Positions 29,139 through 36,777 of a stretch of 64,000 bases of DNA are shown here, in pieces (position 1 is the stretch's first letter; each line of letters starts with the position of its first letter). The notes beneath the pieces were generated by a model. The model ran no database searches. It was not told the DNA's origin and worked only from the letters and a program-made list of their open reading frames with translations. Origin of the DNA: CAIWHR01 sp963786625 (GTDB lineage: Bacteria > Pseudomonadota > Gammaproteobacteria > Burkholderiales > Casimicrobiaceae); NCBI GenBank assembly GCA_963786625.1, contig CAWAZS010000010.1, positions 1-64,000 of the forward strand. Direction: 5' to 3'. Both the position numbers and the translations under genes were made by a program.

Positions 29139-30282
29139 TCATGCGCAGTCGACCGCGTAGATATGCGGCAGGTGCCGCGACCAGGCACTTCCACGTCCGG
29201 CCTTCGTCGCGACTGCCCCAGACTTCGCCGCTCGTCGTGCCGAAGTAAACGCCCACTGTTGGCGCCTGATCGACCGTCATGGCCTGCCGCTTGACCGTCC
29301 ACCACGCCTGCGATTTCGGCAGGCCGGTCGCCTGCCGCTGCCAGGTCTTGCCGCCGTTGACCGACCGGTAGGCGGCGGGCTTCCCCCCCGGCGATATCCG
29401 TGGCCAGACGTCGGTGCCGTCCATGGGAAAGACCCAGAGGGTGTCCGGATCGCGCGGGTGCAGCGCGATCGGGAAGCCGATCGGCCCCACCGACTTCGGC
29501 ATCGTCGCGCCGATGTCGGTCCACCGCTCCGCCGGCCGGTCGAGCCGGTAGATGCCGCAATGGTTCTGCTGATAGAGCCGGTCCGGGTCGCGCGGATGCA
29601 GCCGCACGCAATGCGGATCGTGCCCGAACTCGGGGTCGGGATCGGGCAGGAAGAGCGCCTTCACGCCCTTGTTGAGCGGCTTCCAGTCACCGCCCCCGTC
29701 CGTCGACTCGAAGACGCCGCCGCTGGACATGCCGATGTAGAGGTGCCGCGGATCGCGGGGATCGATCTGGATGGAGTGCAGCTTGGGGCCATCCGGGGTG
29801 CCGTCCTGGTCGCCGCCGCACCATGCTTTGCGTTGCGGGTGTTCGTTGAAGCCGTCGACGCCGGCCCAGGTCGCGCCGCCGTCCGTCGAGCGGAAGAGTC
29901 CCTGCGGCGAAGTGCCGGCGTACCAGACGCCGGCCTCGGTGCCATGCCCCGGCGCCAGCCAGAACGTGTGATCGACGGTGCGGCCGCTTCCCGGCTTGAA
30001 TGCCGGCGGCTGCGCCGCCTCCTTCCACGATCGCCCGCGGTCCGTCGAACGGAAGATCGTCGGCCCGAGGTGGCCGGTGCGCGCGGCGGCAAGGATCGTC
30101 CGGCCGTCGCGCGGGTCGGCCACGGCGTGATGGACGATATGCCCCAGGAACTGCGGGCCGGCGAGCCGCCAGGCACGGCGTGCGGGATCCCCCGTCAGGG
30201 TCCACAGCCCCTTGCGCGTGGCGATCAGAAGCGTCGTGCGACGCGGCGCGGCGAGCGCCGCCGCCTTCTTGCGCTGAGCCAT
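29139..30282 (-). CDS. BNR/sialidase-like repeat (YVTN beta-propeller) protein
   Basis: About 380 residues with recurrent Asp-box-like turns: STDRGRSWKEA, STDGGATWAGV, STDGGGDWKPL, SVNGGKTWQRQ and SRDEGRTWKC, the pattern of a beta-propeller. It also has HPRDPDRLYQQNHCGIYR and HPRDPDTLWVFPMDG. There is no signal peptide and no catalytic sialidase arrangement, so an enzyme role is not supported. The start at 30282 follows GGGAGG. Near 29190 one base slips; the corrected end reads SRHLPHIYAVDCA with the stop at 29139, rather than running on through the REP element to 28978. Confidence 0.8.
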
Positions 30283-30463
30283 GTCGGTTCCTCCCCCGTG
30301 ATGGAACCGATTACGCTACCGCCAGATCGGCAAAGGGGCAAGCGCCGGGAACAACACCCGGCGCGCGGTGGGGTTGAATTTCGGCCCGAGGCCTGCAATC
30401 CTCGGCCTCTTTCCGCGACGGGTCGCGGCGGGGACACAACTCGAGGCAACTCAAGGAGAACGC

Positions 30464-30970
30464 ATGACGATCAAAGTGGGCGACAAACTGCCGCCGGGCA
30501 CGCTATCCGAGTACGTCGAAGTCGAGACCGCGGGCTGCGCGGTCGGCCCCAACGAATTCAAGATCGAGGACCTCACGCGCGGCAAGAAGGTCGCGATCTT
30601 CGGCCTGCCCGGGGCGTTCACCCCGACCTGCTCGGCGAAGCACGTGCCGAGCTACGTGCAGAACATCGACCGGCTGAAGGCGAAGGGGATCAACGAGGTG
30701 ATCTGCATGTCGGTCAACGACGCCTTCGTGATGGGCGCCTGGGCCCGCGATCAGAAGACCGGAGGCAAGATTCGCATGATGGGCGACGGCAGCGCCGCGT
30801 ACACGAAGGCGCTCGGTCTCGAGCTCGACCTCGTCGCGAAGGGCCTGGGCGTGCGCTGCCAGCGCTTCTCGATGGTGGTCGACAACGGCGTGGTGAAGTC
30901 GCTGAACATCGAAGCGCCGGGCAAGTACGAGGTGTCCGACGCCGAAACGATGCTGAAGCAGCTCGGCTAG
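30464..30970 (+). CDS. peroxiredoxin (Prx5/AhpE-like, thiol peroxidase)
   Basis: 168 residues of the Prx5 type, reducing hydroperoxides with glutaredoxin or thioredoxin. The peroxidatic cysteine is in PGAFTPTCSAKHVPSYV (Cys61), with the supporting Thr and Pro. Later parts are ICMSVNDAFVMGAWA and RCQRFSMVVDNGVV. The ATG at 30464 is preceded by a perfect AAGGAG at 30453-30458. The stop TAG is shared with the parB stop on the other strand: the four bases CTAG at 30967-30970 close both genes. Confidence 0.95.
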   Translation: MTIKVGDKLPPGTLSEYVEVETAGCAVGPNEFKIEDLTRGKKVAIFGLPGAFTPTCSAKHVPSYVQNIDRLKAKGINEVICMSVNDAFVMGAWARDQKTGGKIRMMGDGSAAYTKALGLELDLVAKGLGVRCQRFSMVVDNGVVKSLNIEAPGKYEVSDAETMLKQLG

Positions 30971-31821
30971 CGCCGCAGCCGGGCGAGGATTCCGTCGAGC
31001 TGGTCGAGGCTCGAGTAACGGATCACGAGCTTGCCGGCGCCGCTGGCTTGCGCCTCGATGGTCACCTTCGCGCCGAGCGTTTCCGCGAGCTCGTCCTGCA
31101 GCCGCGCGAGGTCGGGATCGGCCGCGCGCGTCGTGCGCTGCGCGTGACGCCGCCCAGGGTGCGCGAACTGGTGCGCGAGCCGCTCGGTTTCGCGCACCGA
31201 CAGGCCCTGCGCGACCACGCGCGCCGCCGCCGCCGTCTGCTGGCCGGCGGGCAGCGCGAGGAGTGCGCGCGCATGACCCATGTCGAGCTGACCGCCCATC
31301 AGGTACGCCTGCACGGGCTTGGCGAGCTCGCGCAGGCGCAGCAGGTTGGTGACCGCGCTGCGCGAACGGCCGACGGCCTTGGCCGCCGCGTCGTGGGTCA
31401 GGCCGAACTCGTCGATGAGGCGCGCAATCCCGTTGGCCTGCTCGAGCGGATTCAGGTCCTCGCGCTGGATGTTCTCGATCAGCGCGAGCGCCAGCGCCGA
31501 TTGATCGGGCACGGCCTTCACCAGCGCCGGGACCTCCTTGAGGCCCGCGCGCTTCGCCGCGCGCCAGCGCCGCTCGCCGGCGACGATCTCGAAGCGCCCG
31601 CCCTCGATCGGCCGCACCAGGATCGGCTGCATCACCCCGTGCTCGCGCACCGACGCGGCGAGCTCGTCGAGGGCGGCCTCGTCCATCTGTGTCCGCGGCT
31701 GGTACCTGCCCGGCTGCAGCCGGTCGATCGGCAGCGCCTGCAGCGCGTCCTTCGCGCCGGGCTCGTCGAAGCCGCTGAGCAGCGCGTCGAGCCCGCGGCC
31801 CAAGCCCTTGGGTCGAATCAT
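30967..31821 (-). CDS. parB: chromosome-partitioning protein ParB
   Basis: 284 residues. ParB loads at parS and spreads as a CTP-gated clamp. It begins RPKGLGRGLDALLSG, then QPRTQMDEAALDELAASVRE, the CTP-binding motifs GVMQPILVRP and AGERRWRAAKRAGL, and NIQREDLNPLEQANG. The helix-turn-helix lies around THDAAAKAVGRSRSAVTNLLRL, followed by a C-terminal dimer domain ending DQLDGILARLRR. It sits 25 bases after parA. parS-like sites lie upstream of mnmG in this window. Confidence 0.97.
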   Translation of the reverse strand: MIRPKGLGRGLDALLSGFDEPGAKDALQALPIDRLQPGRYQPRTQMDEAALDELAASVREHGVMQPILVRPIEGGRFEIVAGERRWRAAKRAGLKEVPALVKAVPDQSALALALIENIQREDLNPLEQANGIARLIDEFGLTHDAAAKAVGRSRSAVTNLLRLRELAKPVQAYLMGGQLDMGHARALLALPAGQQTAAAARVVAQGLSVRETERLAHQFAHPGRRHAQRTTRAADPDLARLQDELAETLGAKVTIEAQASGAGKLVIRYSSLDQLDGILARLRR

Positions 31822-31846
31822 CGTGGCTTCTCCATGCCCGGGGACG

Positions 31847-32686
31847 TCAGACGGTGACCGCGGCCGCGGGATCGGCGCTGGGCGCGGCCGCCTCCTGCCG
31901 CCGCAGCATCTCGCCGGCGAGCGCCAGGTACGCCTGCGCGCCCTTCGACGTGCGGTCGAGGTAGAGCGCAGGAATGCCGTGCGACGGCGCTTCGGCGAGC
32001 CGGATGTTGCGCGGTATCACCGTGCGGTAGAGCTTGTCGCCGAAATGCTTCTCGAGCTCCGCGGCGACATTGAGCGCGAGCGTGTTGCGCGGGTCGTACA
32101 TCGTGCGCAGCAGCCCCTCGATCTCGAGCTTCGGATTGAGATGCGCGCGCACCTTCTTCAGCGTCTGCACCAGATCGGAGAGCCCTTCCAGCGCGTAGTA
32201 CTCGCACTGCATGGGAATGAGCACCGAGTCGGCGGCGCAGAGGCCGTTCAGCGTCAGCAGCGACAGCGAGGGCGGGCAGTCGAGGAGGATGAAGTCGTAG
32301 TCGGGCGCGACCTCGGAGATCGCCGTGCGCATCTGCCGCAGCGCTTCGGCGAGCGCATCCTTCAGCCGCATTTCCCGCTCGGGCAGGTCGACGAGCTCGA
32401 CCTCGGCGCCGGCGAGCTCGCGATTGGCGGGCACGACGTCGAAGCCGCCCGCCGGCGAAGCGACGCGCACATCGGCGATCTTTCGCTCGCCGAGCAGCAC
32501 GTGATAGACGGTGGCGGCCGCGGCGCGCTTGTCGATCCCGGCGCCGGTCGTGGCGTTGCCCTGCGGGTCGAGATCGACGAGCAGCACGCGGCGCTTCATC
32601 GCCGCGAGGCTCGCCGCGAGGTTGACCGCGGTCGTCGTCTTGCCGACCCCGCCCTTCTGGTTCGCGACCGCGATGATTCTGGTCAT
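31847..32686 (-). CDS. parA: chromosome-partitioning ATPase ParA
   Basis: 279 residues. Deviant Walker A ANQKGGVGKTTTAVNLAA with the signature lysine at 11, LLVDLDPQGNAT, the Walker B region FILLDCPPSLSLLTLNGL, and CEYYALEGLSDL. ParA dimers on the nucleoid move ParB-parS complexes. The C-terminal tail is Ala-rich (RRQEAAAPSADPAAAV). The ATG overlaps the rsmG stop (ATGA at 32683-32686), which ties its translation to the mnmG-rsmG transcript. Confidence 0.97.
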   Translation of the reverse strand: MTRIIAVANQKGGVGKTTTAVNLAASLAAMKRRVLLVDLDPQGNATTGAGIDKRAAAATVYHVLLGERKIADVRVASPAGGFDVVPANRELAGAEVELVDLPEREMRLKDALAEALRQMRTAISEVAPDYDFILLDCPPSLSLLTLNGLCAADSVLIPMQCEYYALEGLSDLVQTLKKVRAHLNPKLEIEGLLRTMYDPRNTLALNVAAELEKHFGDKLYRTVIPRNIRLAEAPSHGIPALYLDRTSKGAQAYLALAGEMLRRQEAAAPSADPAAAVTV

Positions 32687-33333
32687 GTCCGCTCCATCAC
32701 GATCAGATGCCGTTGCGCGCCGAGGCCGGGCACGGCGAGGGCCGGCGCCGCGAGCACGCGGAAGCCCGGCGGCAGCTGCGCGATCTCCTCGTCCGGATAG
32801 ACGCCCTTCATGGCGACCAGCCGACCGCCGGCGGCCAGATGCCGGGCGCTCGTTTCGACGAACGTCGCGAGGTCGGAGAACGCGCGCGAGATGACGACGT
32901 CGAACGGCGCCGGCGGCGCGTAGTCCTCGACGCGCGCGATGACGACCTCGAGGTTCGGCAGCGGCAATTCGATTGCGGCCTGCTGGAGGAACGCGCCCTT
33001 CTTGTGGCTGCTGTCGAGCGCAACCACGTGCCATGCCGGCCGGGCGATCGCGAGCGGTATCGCCGGCACGCCGCCGCCGCTGCCGACGTCGAGCAGGCGC
33101 AGGCCGGGGCGCGATGCATCGCCGGTCAGGTGCGGCAGCACCGCGAGCGCGTCGAGCACGTGGTGCGTCACCATGCGCTCCGGCTCGCGAATCGCCGTCA
33201 GGTTGTACGTGCGGTTCCACTTGGCGAGGAGCTCGAGATAGCGTTCGAGCTTGCCGCGCGCCTCCGGCGGCAACGCTGCGCCGGGCGCGCCCAGCTGCCG
33301 GAGGCCTTCGTCGAGGTCGATGGCCTCGCTCAT
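32683..33333 (-). CDS. rsmG: 16S rRNA (guanine-N7-527) methyltransferase
   Basis: 216 residues. SAM-dependent methylation of G527 in 16S rRNA. Family parts: LLAKWNRTYNLTAIREPERM, HHVLDALAVLPHL, the SAM loop LLDVGSGGGVPAIPLAI, and ISRAFSDLATFVE. The ATG at 33333 overlaps the mnmG stop (ATGA at 33330-33333), and its own stop overlaps parA. The longer frame upstream is a chance extension. Confidence 0.96.
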   Translation of the reverse strand: MSEAIDLDEGLRQLGAPGAALPPEARGKLERYLELLAKWNRTYNLTAIREPERMVTHHVLDALAVLPHLTGDASRPGLRLLDVGSGGGVPAIPLAIARPAWHVVALDSSHKKGAFLQQAAIELPLPNLEVVIARVEDYAPPAPFDVVISRAFSDLATFVETSARHLAAGGRLVAMKGVYPDEEIAQLPPGFRVLAAPALAVPGLGAQRHLIVMERT

Positions 33334-35258
33334 GCCGAGCGTCGCGCATCCGCTGGTGTGGCCGGCGCCGGCACGGCGAGGCCGCGCTTCAGATGCACGA
33401 GCAGCAGCGAGATCGCCGCGGGCGTGACTCCGGAAATGCGCGCTGCCTGGCCGAGCGTCTCGGGCCGGTGCAGATTCAGCTTGTGCTGCACCTCGGCCGA
33501 CAGGCCGCGCACCGTGCGATAGTCGAGGCCGGGGGGGAGCCGCGAGGTCTCCTGCGCGCGATGGCGCGCGATCTCCTCCTGCTGACGCTCGATGTAGCCT
33601 GCGTACTTGGTCGTGACCTCGACCTGCTCGGCAACGACCGGGTCGGCGACGGCGGGTCCTGCGGCCGGCAGCGTCATCAGCGCGGCGTAGCTCACGCCCG
33701 GGCGGCGCAGCAGCTCGGCCAGCGAGTATTCGCGCTCGATCGGCTGCCCGAGGACGCGCTGCGCATCCTGCGCGGCGACGAGCGTCGGATTGACGCTGGT
33801 GGCACCGAGCCGTCCGAGCTCGCCGGCGATCGCGTCGCGTTTGCGCGCATACGCCTCCCACCGCGCGTCGTCGACGACGCCGAGCTCGCGGCCCTGCTCG
33901 GTCAACCGCAGATCCGCGTTGTCCTCGCGCAGCTGCAGGCGATACTCGGCGCGCGAGGTGAACATCCGGTAGGGCTCGGTCACGCCGCGCGTGATCAGGT
34001 CGTCGACGAGCACGCCGAGATAGGCCTCGTCGCGACGCGGCGACCAGCCGTCGTCGCCGCGAGCGAACCGTCCGGCATTGATGCCGGCGAGCAGACCCTG
34101 CGCCGCGGCTTCCTCGTATCCCGTCGTGCCGTTGATCTGCCCCGCGAAGAAGAGGCCGCGGATCGCCTTGGTCTCGAGCGTCGACTTCAGGGCCCGCGGA
34201 TCGAAGTAGTCGTATTCGATCGAATAGCCGGGCCGCAGGATGTGCGCCTGCTCGCAGCCCCGGATCGACCGCACGAGCGCGAGCTGGACGTCGAAGGGCA
34301 GCGACGTCGAAATGCCGTTCGGATAGATCTCGTTGGTGTCGAGACCCTCCGGCTCGAGGAAGATCTGATGGCTGCGGCGCTCGGCGAAGCGCACGACCTT
34401 GTCCTCGATCGACGGACAGTAGCGCGGCCCGACGCCCTTGATGACCCCCGTGAACAACGGCGAGCGGTCGAGGCCGCCACGGATGATGTCGTGCGTGCGC
34501 TCGTTGGTGTGCGTGATCCAGCAGTTCACCTGCCGAGGGTGCAGCGCGCGGCTGCCCATGAAGCTGAACACCGGGGCCGGATCGTCGCCGGGCTGGACTT
34601 CGAGGTCGGCGAAGGCGATCGTGCGCCCGTCGAGTCGCGGCGGGGTCCCGGTCTTCAGGCGCCCGACCGGCAGCCGCAGTTCCCGCAGGCGCGCGCCGAG
34701 CGTCTTGGCCGACGGGTCGCCGGCGCGCCCGGCTTCGTAATTCTCGAGCCCGACGTGGATCAGCCCGGAGAGGAAGGTTCCGGTGGTCAGCACGACGGCA
34801 TCGGCCTCGAACCGCACACCCATCTGGGTGATCACCCCCGTCACCCGAGCGCCCGCACCATCGCCGTCGAGCGTCAGATCGTCGACCGCCTGCTGGAACA
34901 GCGTCAGGTTCGGCTGGTTTTCCAGACGGCGGCGGATTGCCGCCTTGTACAGCACACGATCGGCCTGCGCGCGCGTCGCGCGCACGGCCGGTCCCTTGCT
35001 CGAGTTGAGGGTGCGAAACTGGATTCCGGCCTCGTCGGTGGCGATCGCCATCGCGCCGCCGAGGGCATCGACCTCCTTCACCAGGTGGCCTTTGCCGATG
35101 CCCCCGATCGAAGGGTTGCACGACATCTGGCCGAGGGTTTCGATGTTGTGGGTCAGCAGCAGCGTCTTGCGACCCATCCGCGCGCTGGCGAGCGCCGCCT
35201 CCGTGCCGGCGTGTCCGCCGCCCACGATGACGACGTCGAAGCGCGTTGCGAATAGCAT
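33330..35258 (-). CDS. mnmG: tRNA uridine 5-carboxymethylaminomethyl modification enzyme MnmG
   Basis: 642 residues, unbroken. With MnmE it makes cmnm5U34 in tRNA. The FAD-binding N-terminus is DVVIVGGGHAGTEAALASAR, with SCNPSIGGIGKGHLVKEVDA, LTTGTFLSGLIHVGLENYEA, GRLKTGTPPRLDGRTI, YCPSIEDKVVRF and GQINGTTGYEEAAAQG. The MnmE-interacting C-terminal domain ends near VHLKRGL. It heads the mnmG-rsmG-parA-parB run; all junctions except parA-parB are ATGA overlaps. Confidence 0.98.
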   Translation of the reverse strand: MLFATRFDVVIVGGGHAGTEAALASARMGRKTLLLTHNIETLGQMSCNPSIGGIGKGHLVKEVDALGGAMAIATDEAGIQFRTLNSSKGPAVRATRAQADRVLYKAAIRRRLENQPNLTLFQQAVDDLTLDGDGAGARVTGVITQMGVRFEADAVVLTTGTFLSGLIHVGLENYEAGRAGDPSAKTLGARLRELRLPVGRLKTGTPPRLDGRTIAFADLEVQPGDDPAPVFSFMGSRALHPRQVNCWITHTNERTHDIIRGGLDRSPLFTGVIKGVGPRYCPSIEDKVVRFAERRSHQIFLEPEGLDTNEIYPNGISTSLPFDVQLALVRSIRGCEQAHILRPGYSIEYDYFDPRALKSTLETKAIRGLFFAGQINGTTGYEEAAAQGLLAGINAGRFARGDDGWSPRRDEAYLGVLVDDLITRGVTEPYRMFTSRAEYRLQLREDNADLRLTEQGRELGVVDDARWEAYARKRDAIAGELGRLGATSVNPTLVAAQDAQRVLGQPIEREYSLAELLRRPGVSYAALMTLPAAGPAVADPVVAEQVEVTTKYAGYIERQQEEIARHRAQETSRLPPGLDYRTVRGLSAEVQHKLNLHRPETLGQAARISGVTPAAISLLLVHLKRGLAVPAPATPADARRSA

Positions 35259-35389
35259 GATTTAATTGAAGTTTTCTCTGCGTCCGTCCGGATCGCCCGG
35301 GGCGCAACCGGGCTGCAATCATACGGCAAAGCGCCCGCCAGGCATAGCCGCCATCCGACCGACACCGGACGGTGCAGCCCCTCGCGACG

Positions 35390-35405
35390 CGTTTCACGTG
35401 AAACA
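35390..35405. other. parS site
   Basis: CGTTTCACGTGAAACA matches the near-universal bacterial parS palindrome (TGTTTCACGTGAAACA) at 15 of 16 positions, centred on CACGTG at 35395-35400. It lies 132 bases upstream of mnmG and about 3.6 kb from parB. Confidence 0.9.
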
Positions 35406-35660
35406 CCAGTGCCTGCGATGGCAGGTGATGCCGCGCTGGTCCCTGGGGCGCGTCGGCGTTCCTCGGCTCCCCGCCCCATGGGCCCCCCGGCAGACCGCAG
35501 GCCGGCGGAGCAAGCGGCCACGCTCGTGCACATCCTCGGCGCGGGCCCAGCCTCGGTCCGTCTCCGACCCCCCGGATCGCGACCTCCGTGCACCGGCCGC
35601 GGGTTACCCATAACCGCGCCCGACCCGATCGGGCCCGCTCGGGGCTGCGGCGTGGTGGCA

Positions 35661-35676
35661 CGTTCCACGTGAAACG
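35661..35676. other. imperfect parS site
   Basis: CGTTCCACGTGAAACG keeps the central CACGTGAAAC and matches the parS consensus at 13 of 16 positions. Its closeness to the first site supports a real, weaker ParB-binding site. Confidence 0.65.
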
Positions 35677-35925
35677 TCGGCGCAACGCGGAGGCGGTCAC
35701 CGCAAACCTTATCTTGGGGCCCCGGCGCCGATCGGCCGACCAGCCCGCGCGGCTTGCGGTCGCCCCCGAGACGGCCCGGTGAGAGCGTCGACGTTGCCGC
35801 AAGGTGGGCAGAGTGCTTCGCGGGGGACGGTCTCTCGCCGCGCCGGGTGACGCCGGGCCCCTGCCCGCCTGCCATCGGGCGCAGGCATTTTCCGGGCGCG
35901 TCCGGGCCAACCGAAGCTCCGCCCG

Positions 35926-36687
35926 ATGCCACGCATTCCATGCCCTGGGATGTCGACGCTGGACGCGATGTGCCGCGTCCCAGCGATACCGGCAGCCCCC
36001 ACATAGTTGCTCGCCACACGGTTCACTGAAAGCGGTGGCGCCGTGGCTGCCAACCCCGCCGTGGCTTCGCGCGTCGGGGTGGTCGGGCCTGCTGCTGGGG
36101 GCGGGTCGGCGCGGACCCGCTCGGCGACCAAATGATGGAGCAGCTGTCCGGCGAAGGCGTCGACGTGACCGGGGTGCCGCGGATCGCGGGATGCGTCTCG
36201 GCATCCTCGGCTATCCTGGTCGCGACCAATGGCGCGCGACGCGCCTGTGCCTATGGCGATCCCCGGCTCGCTCACCACGCCCCGTGGCTGGCGCTCGATC
36301 TCGCGCGGCGCGCAACGCACGTCCTGTTCGCCGAGCCCGGCCGTGCGCAGGTTGCCGGGATCCCGCACCCGGGCGCCGGCCCTGCCCGAACGGCGCACGC
36401 GCACCGCGGCTTGGTCGGGGCCACGCTAGGCCCCGCCGGATTCCTCTGGGTGGACGACGGCCGGGAATGCCGCATTCCGGCATCCCGGATCGTCGCGATC
36501 GATACCCTCGCGGCGGGGCGACGTCCGGCGCGGCGCCTTTGCGCTCGCCCTGAGCGAGCAGCGCGGCGCTGCGGATGCGGCGGGCATTGCCAATGGGGCG
36601 GCGGCGATCAAATGCACGCGCCCCGGGGGCCGGCCGGGTGTGCCGACCTGCGCCGAGGTCGTCGCCTTTCCCGGCAATGCGGAATAA
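35926..36687 (+). pseudogene. PfkB-family sugar kinase remnant
   Basis: Ribokinase-like kinase with clear family blocks in order: GMSTLDAMCRVPAIPAAPT, then an in-frame TAG at 36004-36006 where a Lys is usual, LLATRFTESGGAVAANPAVA (substrate-binding Gly-Gly-Asn region), RVGADPLGDQMMEQLSGEGV, VGATLGPAGFLWVDDG, and the anion-hole/catalytic region IDTLAAGDVRRGAFALAL (the usual GAGD is AAGD). Frame changes occur near 36050 and 36518. About 50 residues normally found before LARRATHVLFAEPG are absent. The stop, deletion and shifts together indicate a true pseudogene. It ends at the TAA at 36685-36687, before an AT-rich patch. Confidence 0.7.
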
Positions 36688-36777
36688 TAAGCTATTCTAT
36701 ATCAATGCATTACACTACATAGCCGCGCATACCCGCCGGAATTCCCAGCGCGCCGTCGCACCTATGTAAGCGAGCGC

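Larger units (their letters stand above)
35259..35925. other. non-coding region upstream of mnmG with parS-like sites
   Basis: No convincing gene on either strand in 667 bases. It contains the two parS-like palindromes listed separately, 271 bases apart. The open frames here are GC-driven, with no domain or codon-position signal. Promoters for mnmG presumably lie at the left end, but I found no clear pair of hexamers. Confidence 0.5.

Noticed and set aside
35409..36204. Long open frames on both strands upstream of mnmG
   Set aside because: No domain, no ribosome-binding site and no consistent codon-position bias; high GC alone keeps these frames open. The minus-strand frame to 36204 is only an extension of rsmG in a shadow frame.
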